Shown: positions 24,553 to 34,117 of the stretch, piece by piece | Numbering within the stretch: position 1 is the stretch's first letter | How the letters are laid out: each line of letters begins with the position of its first letter | Assembly (NCBI GenBank): GCA_022072125.1 | Contig: JAJVIH010000016.1 | Span: 167,205 to 231,204 of the forward strand | Direction of reading: 5' to 3' | Source: Myxococcota bacterium | Lineage (GTDB): Bacteria; Myxococcota; JAJVIH01 | Length of the DNA stretch: 64,000 nucleotides | Translations under genes and position numbers: made by a program | Notes under the pieces: model-generated | Told to the model about the DNA's origin: nothing | The model's database searches: none | Seen by the model: the letters and a program-made list of their open reading frames with translations, nothing else

Positions 24553-26676
24553 TTACCTTCCGGCGGTCGAGGCGTTCTGGATGTTGCGGATGGCGACCTG
24601 CGCGGACTTGGTCAGCTCTTCGTTCTTTTCCTTCTGCAGGTTGAGCAGCGCCGGCAGCGCGCGCTGGCTGCGCAACTGCCCCAGCGCCTCGGCGGCGGAG
24701 GCCCGCACCTTCACATCGTGCGCCTGGCCGCCCCCCAGGCTGATGCCCGCGAGGCTGTTGACCTTGCGCTCCAGCGCGGCGATGAGCACGTCTTCCACAT
24801 CCACCTTCATGATATGGCGCTTGGTGACGAGACAGCGGATGGCGCCGATCAGCACGCGGTTGGTCTCGCGGTTCTCCTTGTCGCGCAGCACCCGTTCGAT
24901 GAACAGATCAAAGGCGTCGTCGCTTTCCGGGGCCGCCTCGAATTCTTTAATCGCCTGGTAGCGCACGTTATCATCGGGATCGCGGAGCAGGCGGGCCAGT
25001 TCGGGCAGGGCCAGCCCGCCCATGATCAGGTGATAGGCGTGCGCGGCCTCCATGCGCACCCGCGGGTCCTCGTGGTGGAGGAATTTCTCGATGCGCGGTC
25101 CCTGGCTCATGTCCGCCACCTGCCCCAGGATGTCGAGGAAATTGCGGAGCTGGAACCACTCCAGCTTTTCGTTCTCCATTTGCCGGACCAGGTAATCCAC
25201 CACCACCTGCCCCTGGGTGGCGAGACAGTCAATCAGGAATTTGCGGAGCCAGCGGTCGTTGCTGCGCTTGAGAAATTCGATGAGCAGGCGCAGGCCGGCG
25301 TTGCCCGCCATCATCAGCAACTCCACCGCGGGTTCGCGCTCTTCCTTCTTGGCGCCTTCAAACCAGCGCAGCAGGTTTTCGATGACGCCTTCGTCGTTCA
25401 GGGAGATCAGCCCCGCCCGCGCCAGTTGGCGATCTTCGTCGGTGTCGCCATTGTCGGCGGTCCACACCAGGAACTGGATGACATAGAACGCCAACAGGTG
25501 GCGGTCGGTGGTGGTCAGCAGCTTGAGGAAATAATCGGCCTCGCGCAGGAACGAGGTGAGCCGCGCGCCCTCCAGAAATTGGAAGAATCCTTCCGGGTCC
25601 TGCTCCAGGTACACCACCAGCATGCGCTTGACGAAGGTTTCGCGCATGTTTTCCGGCAGGTCGCCGATATGGATGATCTGCTTGACCAGCAGGATTTCCA
25701 CCAAGTCGATCTGTTTGCTCGCCATGTCGCGGATGAACCGGCGCGCCAGGCGGGGCAGGAGCTGCCAGACCATGTGCTTTTCAAAGTCCAGTATTTCCAG
25801 ATCGGTTCCGGCGGGCGGATTCTCGAATACATCGAGCCGCTGCATCATGAACTCCAGCAACGGTATCACCCGGCGATCGTCCAGGTACTCAATGACCTCC
25901 TGCGACGGATGAATATGCTTGTTGGGGCCGATCGCCTTGTCCACCAGGTCAATGTTGATCAGGGCCTCGTAGAGTTGCGTCTGGTTGATCAGTCCCTTCA
26001 GCGCCTCGCTGTAGAGGTTGGGCTTGACCTTTTCAATTTCCAGCGGATTCTGATCCTGGACCGCCATGATCAGGCGGAAATCCTGCACCAGCTTGGTCAG
26101 CGCCAGGTTGACCCGGTAGCTGAGCTTGCGCATGGCGCCGACGAAATCTTCCTTGAAGATCAGGCGGACGTTGCGGACATCCCGCTTCTCGAACTCGTTT
26201 TTGATGTACTCGTTCTGTTCCTCGACGGAGCCGGTGAGCTTGCCGTTCATCACCTCGAAGAAACGCCCCAATTCCTCCCAGGTCAGCCACGGCAGGAGCG
26301 AGATGGACGCCAGTTTGCGGCGGTCCATATAAGCCGAAAATTTGGGCAGGTAGAGATCGCCCATTCCGGTCGGCAGCACCTCGCGCAGGGAGTAGGGCCC
26401 GCCTTCCAGGCCGTCAATGATGACGTCCGGGCGGTCGCCGCCGGTCAGCAGGGTGAAGGAGATGTATTTGTTCGAGCCTTCCCGGATGGCGCGCTGGAAA
26501 CCGTGGAAAATCTTGTTGAGCGCGCGCCGTCCTTCCGGATGGGAAGGATCGTAATAATTGGTGGTCAGAAGCGATTGGATCCAGTTGAGAAAGAAATCCT
26601 GGACTTCCTGATGGATGCCCTTTTGATTGGGAACGGGAATTCCCGCTTTCGACATTCTTGGCGATGCATCGGCCAT
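24553..26676 (-). CDS. HEAT-repeat protein, unknown function
   Basis: The 707-residue soluble protein has helical repeats, clearest in the last third (for example IEKFLHHEDPRVRMEAAHAY, LARLLRDPDDNVRYQAIKEF and VRASAAEALGQLRSQRALPA), matching HEAT/PBS-lyase-like repeats that form a protein-binding solenoid. The N-terminal 200 residues contain HPEGRRALNKIFHGFQRAIR and look like a separate domain. There is no enzyme motif, signal or TM. HEAT proteins of this kind are frequent in myxobacterial-type genomes. It is probably a single-gene unit. Confidence 0.75.
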   Translation of the reverse strand: MADASPRMSKAGIPVPNQKGIHQEVQDFFLNWIQSLLTTNYYDPSHPEGRRALNKIFHGFQRAIREGSNKYISFTLLTGGDRPDVIIDGLEGGPYSLREVLPTGMGDLYLPKFSAYMDRRKLASISLLPWLTWEELGRFFEVMNGKLTGSVEEQNEYIKNEFEKRDVRNVRLIFKEDFVGAMRKLSYRVNLALTKLVQDFRLIMAVQDQNPLEIEKVKPNLYSEALKGLINQTQLYEALINIDLVDKAIGPNKHIHPSQEVIEYLDDRRVIPLLEFMMQRLDVFENPPAGTDLEILDFEKHMVWQLLPRLARRFIRDMASKQIDLVEILLVKQIIHIGDLPENMRETFVKRMLVVYLEQDPEGFFQFLEGARLTSFLREADYFLKLLTTTDRHLLAFYVIQFLVWTADNGDTDEDRQLARAGLISLNDEGVIENLLRWFEGAKKEEREPAVELLMMAGNAGLRLLIEFLKRSNDRWLRKFLIDCLATQGQVVVDYLVRQMENEKLEWFQLRNFLDILGQVADMSQGPRIEKFLHHEDPRVRMEAAHAYHLIMGGLALPELARLLRDPDDNVRYQAIKEFEAAPESDDAFDLFIERVLRDKENRETNRVLIGAIRCLVTKRHIMKVDVEDVLIAALERKVNSLAGISLGGGQAHDVKVRASAAEALGQLRSQRALPALLNLQKEKNEELTKSAQVAIRNIQNASTAGR

Positions 26677-26881
26677 GGATAATCAAGGGCGCCCGGATGG
26701 CCACACCCCCCCATTTGCATGTCAATAATCTTAAAACAGGAGCCGGTTGAAATCAAAAACACGCCCTGTCAAAGCGTTGATTTTCCGCTGGTGTTTCCGG
26801 CTCGTCCCATGATGGAACAGGTTGTGGAGGCTTCATCCGGCCCCCGCGGCGTTGTAATCCCATTGAACCAGACGGGGGGAT

Positions 26882-27964
26882 TCAGCCCCGCGGATTGAGC
26901 GGGCGGCCGATCCAGCCCTGAATGCGCCGCCCCAACTCCCGGTAATGGGAACGAATGCCCGCATGAAACAGGTGACTGCCCGGGAAGACAGCCAATTCGC
27001 AGTTGAAGTGGTCCGCCAGGCGTTCCGCGTGCCGCAACGGGGTGATGCGATCCATGCGCGCGCCGATGACATACAGGCGATCCCCGGGCAGCCGCGCCGG
27101 ACGATGCAGCGGACTGATCACGCGGTAGGCCTGTTGCAGGGCGTCGTGCAGTTCCTGTCCCTGGGCGCCGGGTCCCAGGCGGTTGTGCGTGCGCAGAAAA
27201 TCGGGAATGCAGGCCAGGGGGATGATCGGGGCCGCGAAGTCAATGCCGTCCTCCAGCGTGGCCAGCAGGGAGGTGGTGTAGCCGCCCAGGCTCATGCCAA
27301 TCACCCCAACCGCGGGCGCGCCGCGTTCGCGCATCCAGCGGATCAGCACCCGCACATCGCGGACGGCCTGGCGGAAGCCCTCGATGGTGAATCGCGGATC
27401 CGGGTTGGGAAAGGGCGGCGGCCCCTTGCGCTCCGGTTCGCCGCGGCGGGCGTGAAACGGGAGTTGCATCAACACGGCGTCGAGGCCAATCGAATCAAAA
27501 TAGCGGAGCGGCCAGACCCGCTGCTCCAGTCCCCACTGGCCGGCCATGTATCCGTGCAGGATGATCAGCGCCGGACGGGGTTCATCCCGCAGGAAAAGGC
27601 GCGCCCATGCGGTGCGGTTGGCGGGATGGCGATCCATCCACGAGTCGCGCAGATCGGGATGCAGGGGCTGGTGATCGCTCTTCCAGGAGGCGTCCCATAC
27701 CTGAACCCCGGATGGCAGGATTTGTTCGCGCCGCGGGCTCAATTCCTCCGGCGGGGGCCGCGGAAAGAACCGTTCCGGATCGCCGCTGTGCGGATGCTCG
27801 CGGAAGAACTGCGTGATGCGCGCCACCCGCTCCATCTTTTCCTGGTGGCTCAGGCGCTCCGCCTGTCCGGGCCTGGGCGCCATGATTTTCATCAGGGCCC
27901 TGTCCACGCCGGCGGACACCGGTCCCACGACCCAGCGGTGGTATGGATGAATCCGTTTTTTCAA
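26882..27964 (-). CDS. Alpha/beta hydrolase
   Basis: The 360-residue protein has the alpha/beta-hydrolase nucleophile elbow GMSLGGYT, an oxyanion-type HGYMAGQW strand turn, a late acid in GARMDRITP and a final His in GSHLFHAG, so the triad looks complete. It resembles the ABHD18-like group of uncharacterised hydrolases. The start is uncertain: the open frame begins with TTG at 27964, overlapping the upstream kinase stop, without a clear ribosome site. Coupling to the ABC1 kinase hints at a lipid or quinone-related substrate, which is inference. Confidence 0.8.
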   Translation of the reverse strand: MKKRIHPYHRWVVGPVSAGVDRALMKIMAPRPGQAERLSHQEKMERVARITQFFREHPHSGDPERFFPRPPPEELSPRREQILPSGVQVWDASWKSDHQPLHPDLRDSWMDRHPANRTAWARLFLRDEPRPALIILHGYMAGQWGLEQRVWPLRYFDSIGLDAVLMQLPFHARRGEPERKGPPPFPNPDPRFTIEGFRQAVRDVRVLIRWMRERGAPAVGVIGMSLGGYTTSLLATLEDGIDFAAPIIPLACIPDFLRTHNRLGPGAQGQELHDALQQAYRVISPLHRPARLPGDRLYVIGARMDRITPLRHAERLADHFNCELAVFPGSHLFHAGIRSHYRELGRRIQGWIGRPLNPRG

Positions 27965-29244
27965 GACAGCGGAACCAGATGGAAAAACGATCGCTCCACC
28001 TCGCGGTAATCCACTTCCACATTCAACCGCGCCAGCACCGAATAGAAGCCGAACTGCAGGCGGTTGAGCAACACCATCTCCGGCGGGATGGCGAAAATCT
28101 CATCGTCCCCCATCTTGCGGGCGGCCATGGTCATCTCCTTCATTTCATGAACCAGTTTCGCGGCGTAATCGCGGGTGATCAGGTAGGGAGAATCAAACAG
28201 CGGATTGAATGCGAAGCGCATGTATTCAACGGCGAGTTTTTCCAGACGGCCGGGTTTCATCTGGAACATCTCGATTCCCCCTTCGCGGAACACCCCGAAG
28301 TTGTTGTGAATGGCGGCGTGGTGAATCTTGCGCGCACATTTCAGGTGATGCGGGTGGATATCCTGCACGCAGCCGAAATCCACGAACGACACGTGGCCGC
28401 TGTCATTGAAAATATAGTTTCCAGGGTGCGGATCGGCGTTGAAGGCCCCGCCCACCAGATTGCCCTTGAACACAAAACGCCAGAGCGTTGACGACCATTT
28501 CCGGCGGTCTGACTCGCTGGCGGCGGCGGCCGCGTCGAAATGGGCTCCATGCATGTATTCCGTGGTCAACACCCGTTCCGCGCTGCGGTCATGAAACACC
28601 CGCGGAATATGGATATGCGGCTCATCCGCGTGAAACTGGCGGAACTGATCGATCCGTTTGGCCTCCAGCCGGTAGTCCAGTTCCTCGCGCAGGCGTTTGC
28701 GCACCTCCGCCACCTGGGCCTTGGAATTGAAGCGGTAACCGCCCATCACATAAATGAGATTGTCAATGACGGTGGAATTGGCGAGGTCGCTCTCCATGGC
28801 CTTGACCACGCCGGGGTGCTGCACCTTGACCGCCACTTCGGTTCCATCGTTCAGGCGCGCCTTGTGAACCTGGCCGATGGATGCGCTGGCGACCGGAATT
28901 TCGTTCCATTCAGCAAACAGCCGGTCGAGGGGCGCGCGCAGTTCTTCCTCTATCAGCCGGTGGACCTCTTCCGGCGAGGAGGTGGGGGCGGCGTTGCGCA
29001 GCCCTTTCATGGCGGCTTCGTAGGTGTCGCGGTGTTGTTCGGGGATCACGCCATCCACATAGCTGGCCATTTGTCCGGCCTTGGCGGCGAGGGCGCGCAG
29101 ATTGCCCAGCACCTCGGCGGTCTGGTTCGCGGTGCTGGAGCCATCCCGCTCCAGCAACAGGCTGGCGCCGGTTTTGGCTCCAGCGGCCGCCAGTTTGGCG
29201 AGGCGCTGCAACCGGCCCGTGGGTATGCGGCTGTGCTTGGACAT
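27961..29244 (-). CDS. ABC1/AarF (UbiB-like) atypical kinase
   Basis: This 427-residue member of the ABC1 family has the KxGQ motif at about 55-58, the Ala-rich nucleotide loop ASASIGQVH, the lysine strand VAVKVQHPG, the catalytic HADPHPGNYIF loop and the metal-binding VDFGCV. Family members are ATPases/kinases linked to ubiquinone or other isoprenoid lipid metabolism. No C-terminal TM pair typical of E. coli UbiB is seen. The downstream hydrolase is coupled to it. The substrate is unknown. Confidence 0.9.
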   Translation of the reverse strand: MSKHSRIPTGRLQRLAKLAAAGAKTGASLLLERDGSSTANQTAEVLGNLRALAAKAGQMASYVDGVIPEQHRDTYEAAMKGLRNAAPTSSPEEVHRLIEEELRAPLDRLFAEWNEIPVASASIGQVHKARLNDGTEVAVKVQHPGVVKAMESDLANSTVIDNLIYVMGGYRFNSKAQVAEVRKRLREELDYRLEAKRIDQFRQFHADEPHIHIPRVFHDRSAERVLTTEYMHGAHFDAAAAASESDRRKWSSTLWRFVFKGNLVGGAFNADPHPGNYIFNDSGHVSFVDFGCVQDIHPHHLKCARKIHHAAIHNNFGVFREGGIEMFQMKPGRLEKLAVEYMRFAFNPLFDSPYLITRDYAAKLVHEMKEMTMAARKMGDDEIFAIPPEMVLLNRLQFGFYSVLARLNVEVDYREVERSFFHLVPLS

Positions 29245-29489
29245 GGCGGCGTTCCTGCAATCCGGTTGTTGAAACTGGCGGCTATGGTACGTGGCCGGCG
29301 GCGAAATTCAATCCGCGCCGGGAAAATAATCACTTTTTGGTTCGCGGACAGGGCGTTGCGGAAGAAAACGGCCGCCATCCGCCCATCCATAACAAGCCGT
29401 GGCTGTTCCCGATCCGCCGCCGCCGGGTCAAACTCCTGTCATGAAGCGGGTTTAATTTTTTCCCGGTATGTGCTTGAATGGAGTTTATC

Positions 29490-30509
29490 ATGTCCACAAC
29501 CAGTCCAATCCGGGCAGTTCCGCTCTGCGTGGCCTTCGCCTGCCTTCTGATCGCCTGTGGCGGCGACAGTGGGTTGCAGGTGGTGCGTCAGGTGGCGGGC
29601 AAGAAACCGGTGAGCGAATCCGGAGAAACCTGCTCCGCCGAAGTCTGCGACGGCGTGGACAACGACTGCAACGGCGAAACGGATGATTTTGTCACGGACT
29701 GCCGCGCCGGAGAAGCCTGCCAGGCCGGAGCCTGTGTTTCCACGGGTGCGGGGGACAGCGGACCCGCTGGCGATTCCGGCGGCGCCTCCGCGCCGGACGC
29801 CGCTGTTCCGCCAGATGCATCTTCCACCGGTGATGTGGATACGGACAGCGGTTCCGCCGCCAGCGACAGCGGAGGTTCTGGCGAAGACGGAGGGGATGCG
29901 GCCGGGGATCCGGATTCCGGCCCCGCCGATAATCCGCCCGCCGACAAGGGTGGACCGGCGGATGTTTCCACACCCTGTCAGGATGAATGTCCATCCCTGG
30001 GTGAAAAGCGCTGCATGGGGGCCGGCGTCTCCACCTGCGGCAACCACGACTCCGATTCCTGCCGCGAATGGGGAGCCATCGAAGCCTGTCCTTCCGGAGA
30101 GAGTTGCAACCAGGGCAAATGCTGCGAAGGGAAGGAGTCCGTTTGCCGGGATCGTCAGTGCGGCAAGGCTTCAAACCGCTGCGGAGACAGCTTTGATTGC
30201 GGAAGCTGCTCCGCCAATTCCACCTGCAACGCCCAGGGCAAATGCGAGTGCATTCCTTTCTGCGGCGGCATGCAGTGCGGCGATGATGGATGCGGCGGCA
30301 GTTGCGGGAACTGCGGCGCCGGACAGAAATGCGCGCAGGGCAAATGTTACCGCGACCTCAAACACTGTGATATTTGCAGTTCGGCGGAGGAATGCCCGCT
30401 GGGAGAAGTTTGCGTGGTCGGCGGCTCCACCCAGAAAAAATGCCGGAGCGCCTGCAAGGTGGGCGATCTCTGCGGCTGCATCCAGGGCGGTTGCCGCTGC
30501 GGGGATTGA
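29490..30509 (+). CDS. Cys-rich secreted lipoprotein with MopE-like metal-binding motif
   Basis: The lipobox LLIAC puts the lipidated Cys at residue 23. Next comes AEVCDGVDNDCNGETDD, the Asp/Asn/Cys-rich motif common in secreted proteins of myxobacterial-type genomes and thought to bind metal. Residues about 85-160 are a disordered Asp/Ser/Gly/Pro/Ala stretch; the remainder has many Cys in disulfide-knot repeats (CGDDGCGGSCGNCGAGQKC). GGAG lies 6 nt before the ATG at 29490; an ATG four codons earlier has none. Likely exposed on the outer membrane; function unknown. Confidence 0.8.
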   Translation: MSTTSPIRAVPLCVAFACLLIACGGDSGLQVVRQVAGKKPVSESGETCSAEVCDGVDNDCNGETDDFVTDCRAGEACQAGACVSTGAGDSGPAGDSGGASAPDAAVPPDASSTGDVDTDSGSAASDSGGSGEDGGDAAGDPDSGPADNPPADKGGPADVSTPCQDECPSLGEKRCMGAGVSTCGNHDSDSCREWGAIEACPSGESCNQGKCCEGKESVCRDRQCGKASNRCGDSFDCGSCSANSTCNAQGKCECIPFCGGMQCGDDGCGGSCGNCGAGQKCAQGKCYRDLKHCDICSSAEECPLGEVCVVGGSTQKKCRSACKVGDLCGCIQGGCRCGD

Positions 30510-30749
30510 CGCCTTCGCGCCAGACGGGAAACCGGCCGTTCCGGTTCTCCATTTCGTGGAATCAAGACAACTCCCGCGGTGAAAGCCGGAACCACTGATT
30601 GCGGCGCCGCCCGCCGCTGTCGCCGCGGAGGGCGCCGCCGCCATGGAACGGAATCACCGCCCAACAGACCGATGACACCGGGGAATTCGCGTGATAGAGA
30701 GCATGCTCCGGACCGGTTGCAAGGAATTGCCGAAGGAGGGCGCAAAGCG

Positions 30750-31973
30750 ATGGGACTGCCGCTGGATGATGTCACGATCCTCGATTTGTCGCGGTTGCTT
30801 CCTGGCCCTTACTGCACGCAGATACTGGCCGATCTGGGCGCGCGGGTGATCCGCGTCGAAAGCATTCCCGGCGGCGATTACCTGCGCCATGTGCCGCCGC
30901 TGCTGGGCGAATGGAGCGGTCAGTTTGTCTCCGTCAACCGCAACAAGGAATCCATCGGTCTGAATCTCAAGGCCTCCGAGGGCGTGGAGGTTTTCCGCGC
31001 CCTGGTGAAAAAGGCCGATGTGGTGGCGGAGGGATTCCGCCCCGGGGTGATGGACAAGCTGGGCGTGGGATACGAGCAACTCCGGCAGGTCAATCCGCAG
31101 ATCATCCTCGCCAGCATTTCCGGTTACGGACAGGATGGCCCGTTGCGCGAGCGCGCTGGTCACGACATCAATTACCAGGCGCTGGCGGGCACGTTGGCCA
31201 TGCTGGGCGAGCCCGATCATCCGCCCGCGTTTCCGGGCGTGCAGGTGGCGGATATCGGCGGCGGCGCGCTGTTTCCGGCGATTGGAATTCTGTCGGCGCT
31301 GCACGGGCGCCAGCGCACCGGCAAGGGGCAGTGGCTGGATTTCTCGATGACCGAAGGCGCGGCGGCGTTTCTGACCATGGCCCATGGCGCGCGGGTCGAG
31401 ACGGGCAGGTTCCCCTTGCGCGGCAAGGAGCGCTTGAGCGGCGCTGTGCCCTGCTACGCCATCTATGGAACGCGCGACGGCAAGGCCATCGCCCTGGGCG
31501 CGCTGGAACCCAAATTCTGGGAGGCGTTCTGCGCCGCCATCGGCCGCGACGATCTGAAAAACGACGGCCTGCTGACGGGCGAGGCGGGCGAACGGGTCCG
31601 CCGCGAGGTCCAGGCGGTCATGAACACCCGCGCCCGCGATGAATGGATGGCGATTCTGGAAAAGGCCGATTGCTGCGCCGAGCCGGTTCTTGAAGGCGAG
31701 GAGTTGATCAACCACCCGCAGCATGTCCACCGCGGCCTGTTCTTCGACATGGAACTGGACGGCGAACGCTATCCCCTGATGGCCACGCCCATCCACAGTC
31801 TGCCCAACAAACAGAAGCCGCGCCGCGATCCGCCGCCCAGGTTCGGCGAACATACCTGGCCGGTGCTCAAATGGATTGGCTACCGGCAGGCGGATATCCA
31901 GCGCCTGATGGAAAGCGGCGTGGTGTATTGCGCTCCCGGTTTTGACAAGGAAAAACACCCCAGCCGGCCTTGA
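30750..31973 (+). CDS. CaiB/BaiF class III CoA-transferase
   Basis: This 407-residue protein moves CoA between carboxylic acids. Family landmarks are LDLSRLLPGPYCTQILADLGA at the N-terminus, ISGYGQDGPLRERAGHDINY in the middle (the Asp in GHDINYQ is the expected acyl-carrier residue), and GKGQWLDFSMTEGAAAF. The length is normal. The start at 30750 follows GAAGGAGG by about 10 nt; the open frame extends further upstream without support. No acyl-CoA dehydrogenase or racemase neighbour shows which acid is used. Confidence 0.9.
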   Translation: MGLPLDDVTILDLSRLLPGPYCTQILADLGARVIRVESIPGGDYLRHVPPLLGEWSGQFVSVNRNKESIGLNLKASEGVEVFRALVKKADVVAEGFRPGVMDKLGVGYEQLRQVNPQIILASISGYGQDGPLRERAGHDINYQALAGTLAMLGEPDHPPAFPGVQVADIGGGALFPAIGILSALHGRQRTGKGQWLDFSMTEGAAAFLTMAHGARVETGRFPLRGKERLSGAVPCYAIYGTRDGKAIALGALEPKFWEAFCAAIGRDDLKNDGLLTGEAGERVRREVQAVMNTRARDEWMAILEKADCCAEPVLEGEELINHPQHVHRGLFFDMELDGERYPLMATPIHSLPNKQKPRRDPPPRFGEHTWPVLKWIGYRQADIQRLMESGVVYCAPGFDKEKHPSRP

Positions 31974-32039
31974 TCCGTGATCCGCCGCTCCGGACCGCTT
32001 CTCCCTCGCGTTGACGGGCCCAGGCCCGGGAGGGCGCCG

Positions 32040-32840
32040 TTGCTCCGCGCCGGTCTTGCGGCGGCCCTTTTCGGCATGATGGCCGCCTGTGAAGAGTGCC
32101 GGATGGAATTTGACTGGTTCAAACCGGGGGTTCCCGCTGGCGCCGCTTCGGATCAGGAAGTGGAGCACCGTCTCCCGGCCGCCGGGTTGAAGCAGGTGCT
32201 GATCGAGAATCCCTGGGGGGATGTGCGGGCGGGCCCGGCGGCGGATGGGGAACTGGTCTTCAGGGGCGTCAAGATCGCGAGGCCCGGTCCCGGAGAGGAC
32301 AAGGAAAAAGCCTTCGAGGCGGTGACCTTTGAAGTGCTGGCGCTGGGCGACGAAGCGGCCATCAAGCCGGTCGCCCTGCGCAAGGATCGGCTGGAACTGC
32401 TCGACCGGGTGGATATCTCCGCGGAAATTCCCGCCTCTCCCGCGCTGTTCATCAAGGCGCGCGATGGCGATGTCGTGTTGCAGCGGCTGGAAGGCGCCAT
32501 CGAGGCGGATCAGGACGAAGGCGATTTCGAAGCCGTGGAGACGGGGCCCCTGATCGCCCGCCTGGGGCGCGTCAACCTGAAACTGCGCGACCCCGGCGGC
32601 GCCGTCAGCATCGAGATCAGAAAGGGCGACGCCCTGCTGGAATGGCGGAGCAACCCCGCGGCGCCGCTGCGGTTGCGGGTGCGCGAGGGATCGGTCCGCG
32701 TGCTGGTCCCGCCGGATTTCAGCGGCCGGTTCGAACTGAAATCACCCCAGCCGGTGAAACAGGCGGTGGCGGGCGGCAGCGGCCCCCTCGTCCAGATTGA
32801 CGCCGGCGGCGGCGTTTCCGTTGAAAAACGCGGGGAATAA
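32040..32840 (+). CDS. Lipoprotein with repeated beta structure (DUF4097-like)
   Basis: A TTG start at 32040 is proposed because GGGAGG lies 6 nt upstream and it gives a short lipoprotein signal, LRAGLAAALFGMMAAC; a GTG at 31977 is an alternative. The body (KQVLIENPWGDVRAGPAADG, then FIKARDGDVVLQRLEGAIEA, then LRVREGSVRVLVPPDFSG) is a repeating beta pattern like DUF4097/adhesin-type right-handed helices. It follows the CoA-transferase closely on the same strand. Role unknown, probably periplasmic or at the outer membrane. Confidence 0.65.
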   Translation: MLRAGLAAALFGMMAACEECRMEFDWFKPGVPAGAASDQEVEHRLPAAGLKQVLIENPWGDVRAGPAADGELVFRGVKIARPGPGEDKEKAFEAVTFEVLALGDEAAIKPVALRKDRLELLDRVDISAEIPASPALFIKARDGDVVLQRLEGAIEADQDEGDFEAVETGPLIARLGRVNLKLRDPGGAVSIEIRKGDALLEWRSNPAAPLRLRVREGSVRVLVPPDFSGRFELKSPQPVKQAVAGGSGPLVQIDAGGGVSVEKRGE

Positions 32841-32911
32841 TCTCCCTCGACCCGGAGTCCGCGTCAGGGCATAATCCCCGGGCGTGTTCATTCCCCACCC
32901 CGGAGCCAGCC

Positions 32912-33982
32912 ATGAAGTTCTCCCTGTTCTACGAAATGCAGATCAGCAAACCGTCCCGCGCCACGGAAGCCCAGCTTTTCCGCGATTGTCTGGAACAGGC
33001 GGTCTTCGCGGAGCAGTTCGGCTATCACTGCATCTGGGAGGTTGAACACCATGGATTGTACGAATACTCGCATTCCTCCGCGCCGGAGGTGTTTCTGTCG
33101 TTCGTGGCGGCGCGCACCAGCCGCATCCGCATTGGCCATGGCGTGACCCTGCTGCCGCACCGGTACAACCACCCCATTCGCATCGCCGAGCGCATCGCCG
33201 TGCTGGATATCCTGTCGGGCGGGCGGGTGAACTGGGGAACCGGCAAAAGTTCGTCGCTGGTGGAGCAGATGGCGTTTGAAAACGACCTCAAGACCCTGCA
33301 CGACCAGTGGCTGGAAGCGGTGGAGATGATTCCGCGCATGTGGAGCAGCGATGTGTTCACGCACAAGGGGCGTTTTTTCAATATCCCGCCCACCCAGGTG
33401 ATCCCCAAGCCCGTGCAAACCCCTCACCCCCCGATCTTCGCGGCGTGCTCCAAGCCGGAATCCGCCGTTCACGTCGGAAAGCTGGGGTTGGGCGCGCTCA
33501 ACTTCGCGTTCGGTTCCGACGATTTCCTGACGCAAAAGGTGCGCGATTACCGCCAGGCGGTGGAGGCCGCCGCGCCCGTGGGCCGTGCGAAAAACAACCA
33601 TTTCGCCTGCACCCCCGCGACCCTGGTGCTCCGCGATGATCGCAAGGCGTGTGAATACGGATTCCGCGGCGCCCGGTTTTTCCTGGAAAGCCTGAACCGG
33701 TATTACAGCGGCGGGGATCGTCCCGTGGGCGAACTCAACGTGCCGCGCGATTTCATGCCCGGCGATGAACTGGAGGAAGCCATGGCGGCGCGCAACCAGC
33801 CGGGTTCGCAGGTCTCCACGATTGTCGGCGATCCCGTTGCGGCGCGGGAGAGCGTGGCGCGCCTTGCCGATGTGGGCGTGGACGAACTCATTCTCGTGAT
33901 GCAGATGGGCACGGTCCCCCACGAACTGATCATGGAGTCCATCCGCACCTTCGGCGAAGAGGTGCTGCCCCATTTCGCGTGA
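32912..33982 (+). CDS. LLM-class flavin-dependent oxidoreductase (luciferase-like)
   Basis: This 356-residue TIM-barrel protein belongs to the bacterial luciferase-like monooxygenase family. Markers are the N-terminal MKFSLFYEMQ strand, EQFGYHCIWEVEHHG, RIRIGHGVTLLPHRYNHPIRIAE, and DILSGGRVNWGTGKSSS, which binds flavin phosphate or F420 in relatives. The C-terminal VGDPVAARESVARLADVGVDEL is also typical. Substrate and cofactor (FMN or F420) cannot be decided. It is probably a separate unit; spacing to both neighbours is about 70-130 nt. Confidence 0.88.
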   Translation: MKFSLFYEMQISKPSRATEAQLFRDCLEQAVFAEQFGYHCIWEVEHHGLYEYSHSSAPEVFLSFVAARTSRIRIGHGVTLLPHRYNHPIRIAERIAVLDILSGGRVNWGTGKSSSLVEQMAFENDLKTLHDQWLEAVEMIPRMWSSDVFTHKGRFFNIPPTQVIPKPVQTPHPPIFAACSKPESAVHVGKLGLGALNFAFGSDDFLTQKVRDYRQAVEAAAPVGRAKNNHFACTPATLVLRDDRKACEYGFRGARFFLESLNRYYSGGDRPVGELNVPRDFMPGDELEEAMAARNQPGSQVSTIVGDPVAARESVARLADVGVDELILVMQMGTVPHELIMESIRTFGEEVLPHFA

Positions 33983-34117
33983 CGGCGCGGACGGTCCGCG
34001 ATATCCATTGAAGCCGCATCATTCCTTTCCGCCGCCAGCGTTTCGCGCGCGCGAACCCCGTGCTTGCCGCGCGGATGCGCGGCCTGATATCGTCCAAGTG
34101 AATTTCCTGCGGGACCA

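Noticed and set aside
24454-26682. Long plus-strand open frame opposite the HEAT-repeat gene
   Set aside because: The minus-strand frame has clear HEAT repeats. The plus-strand product is rich in His, Gln and Val without structure, as expected of a shadow.
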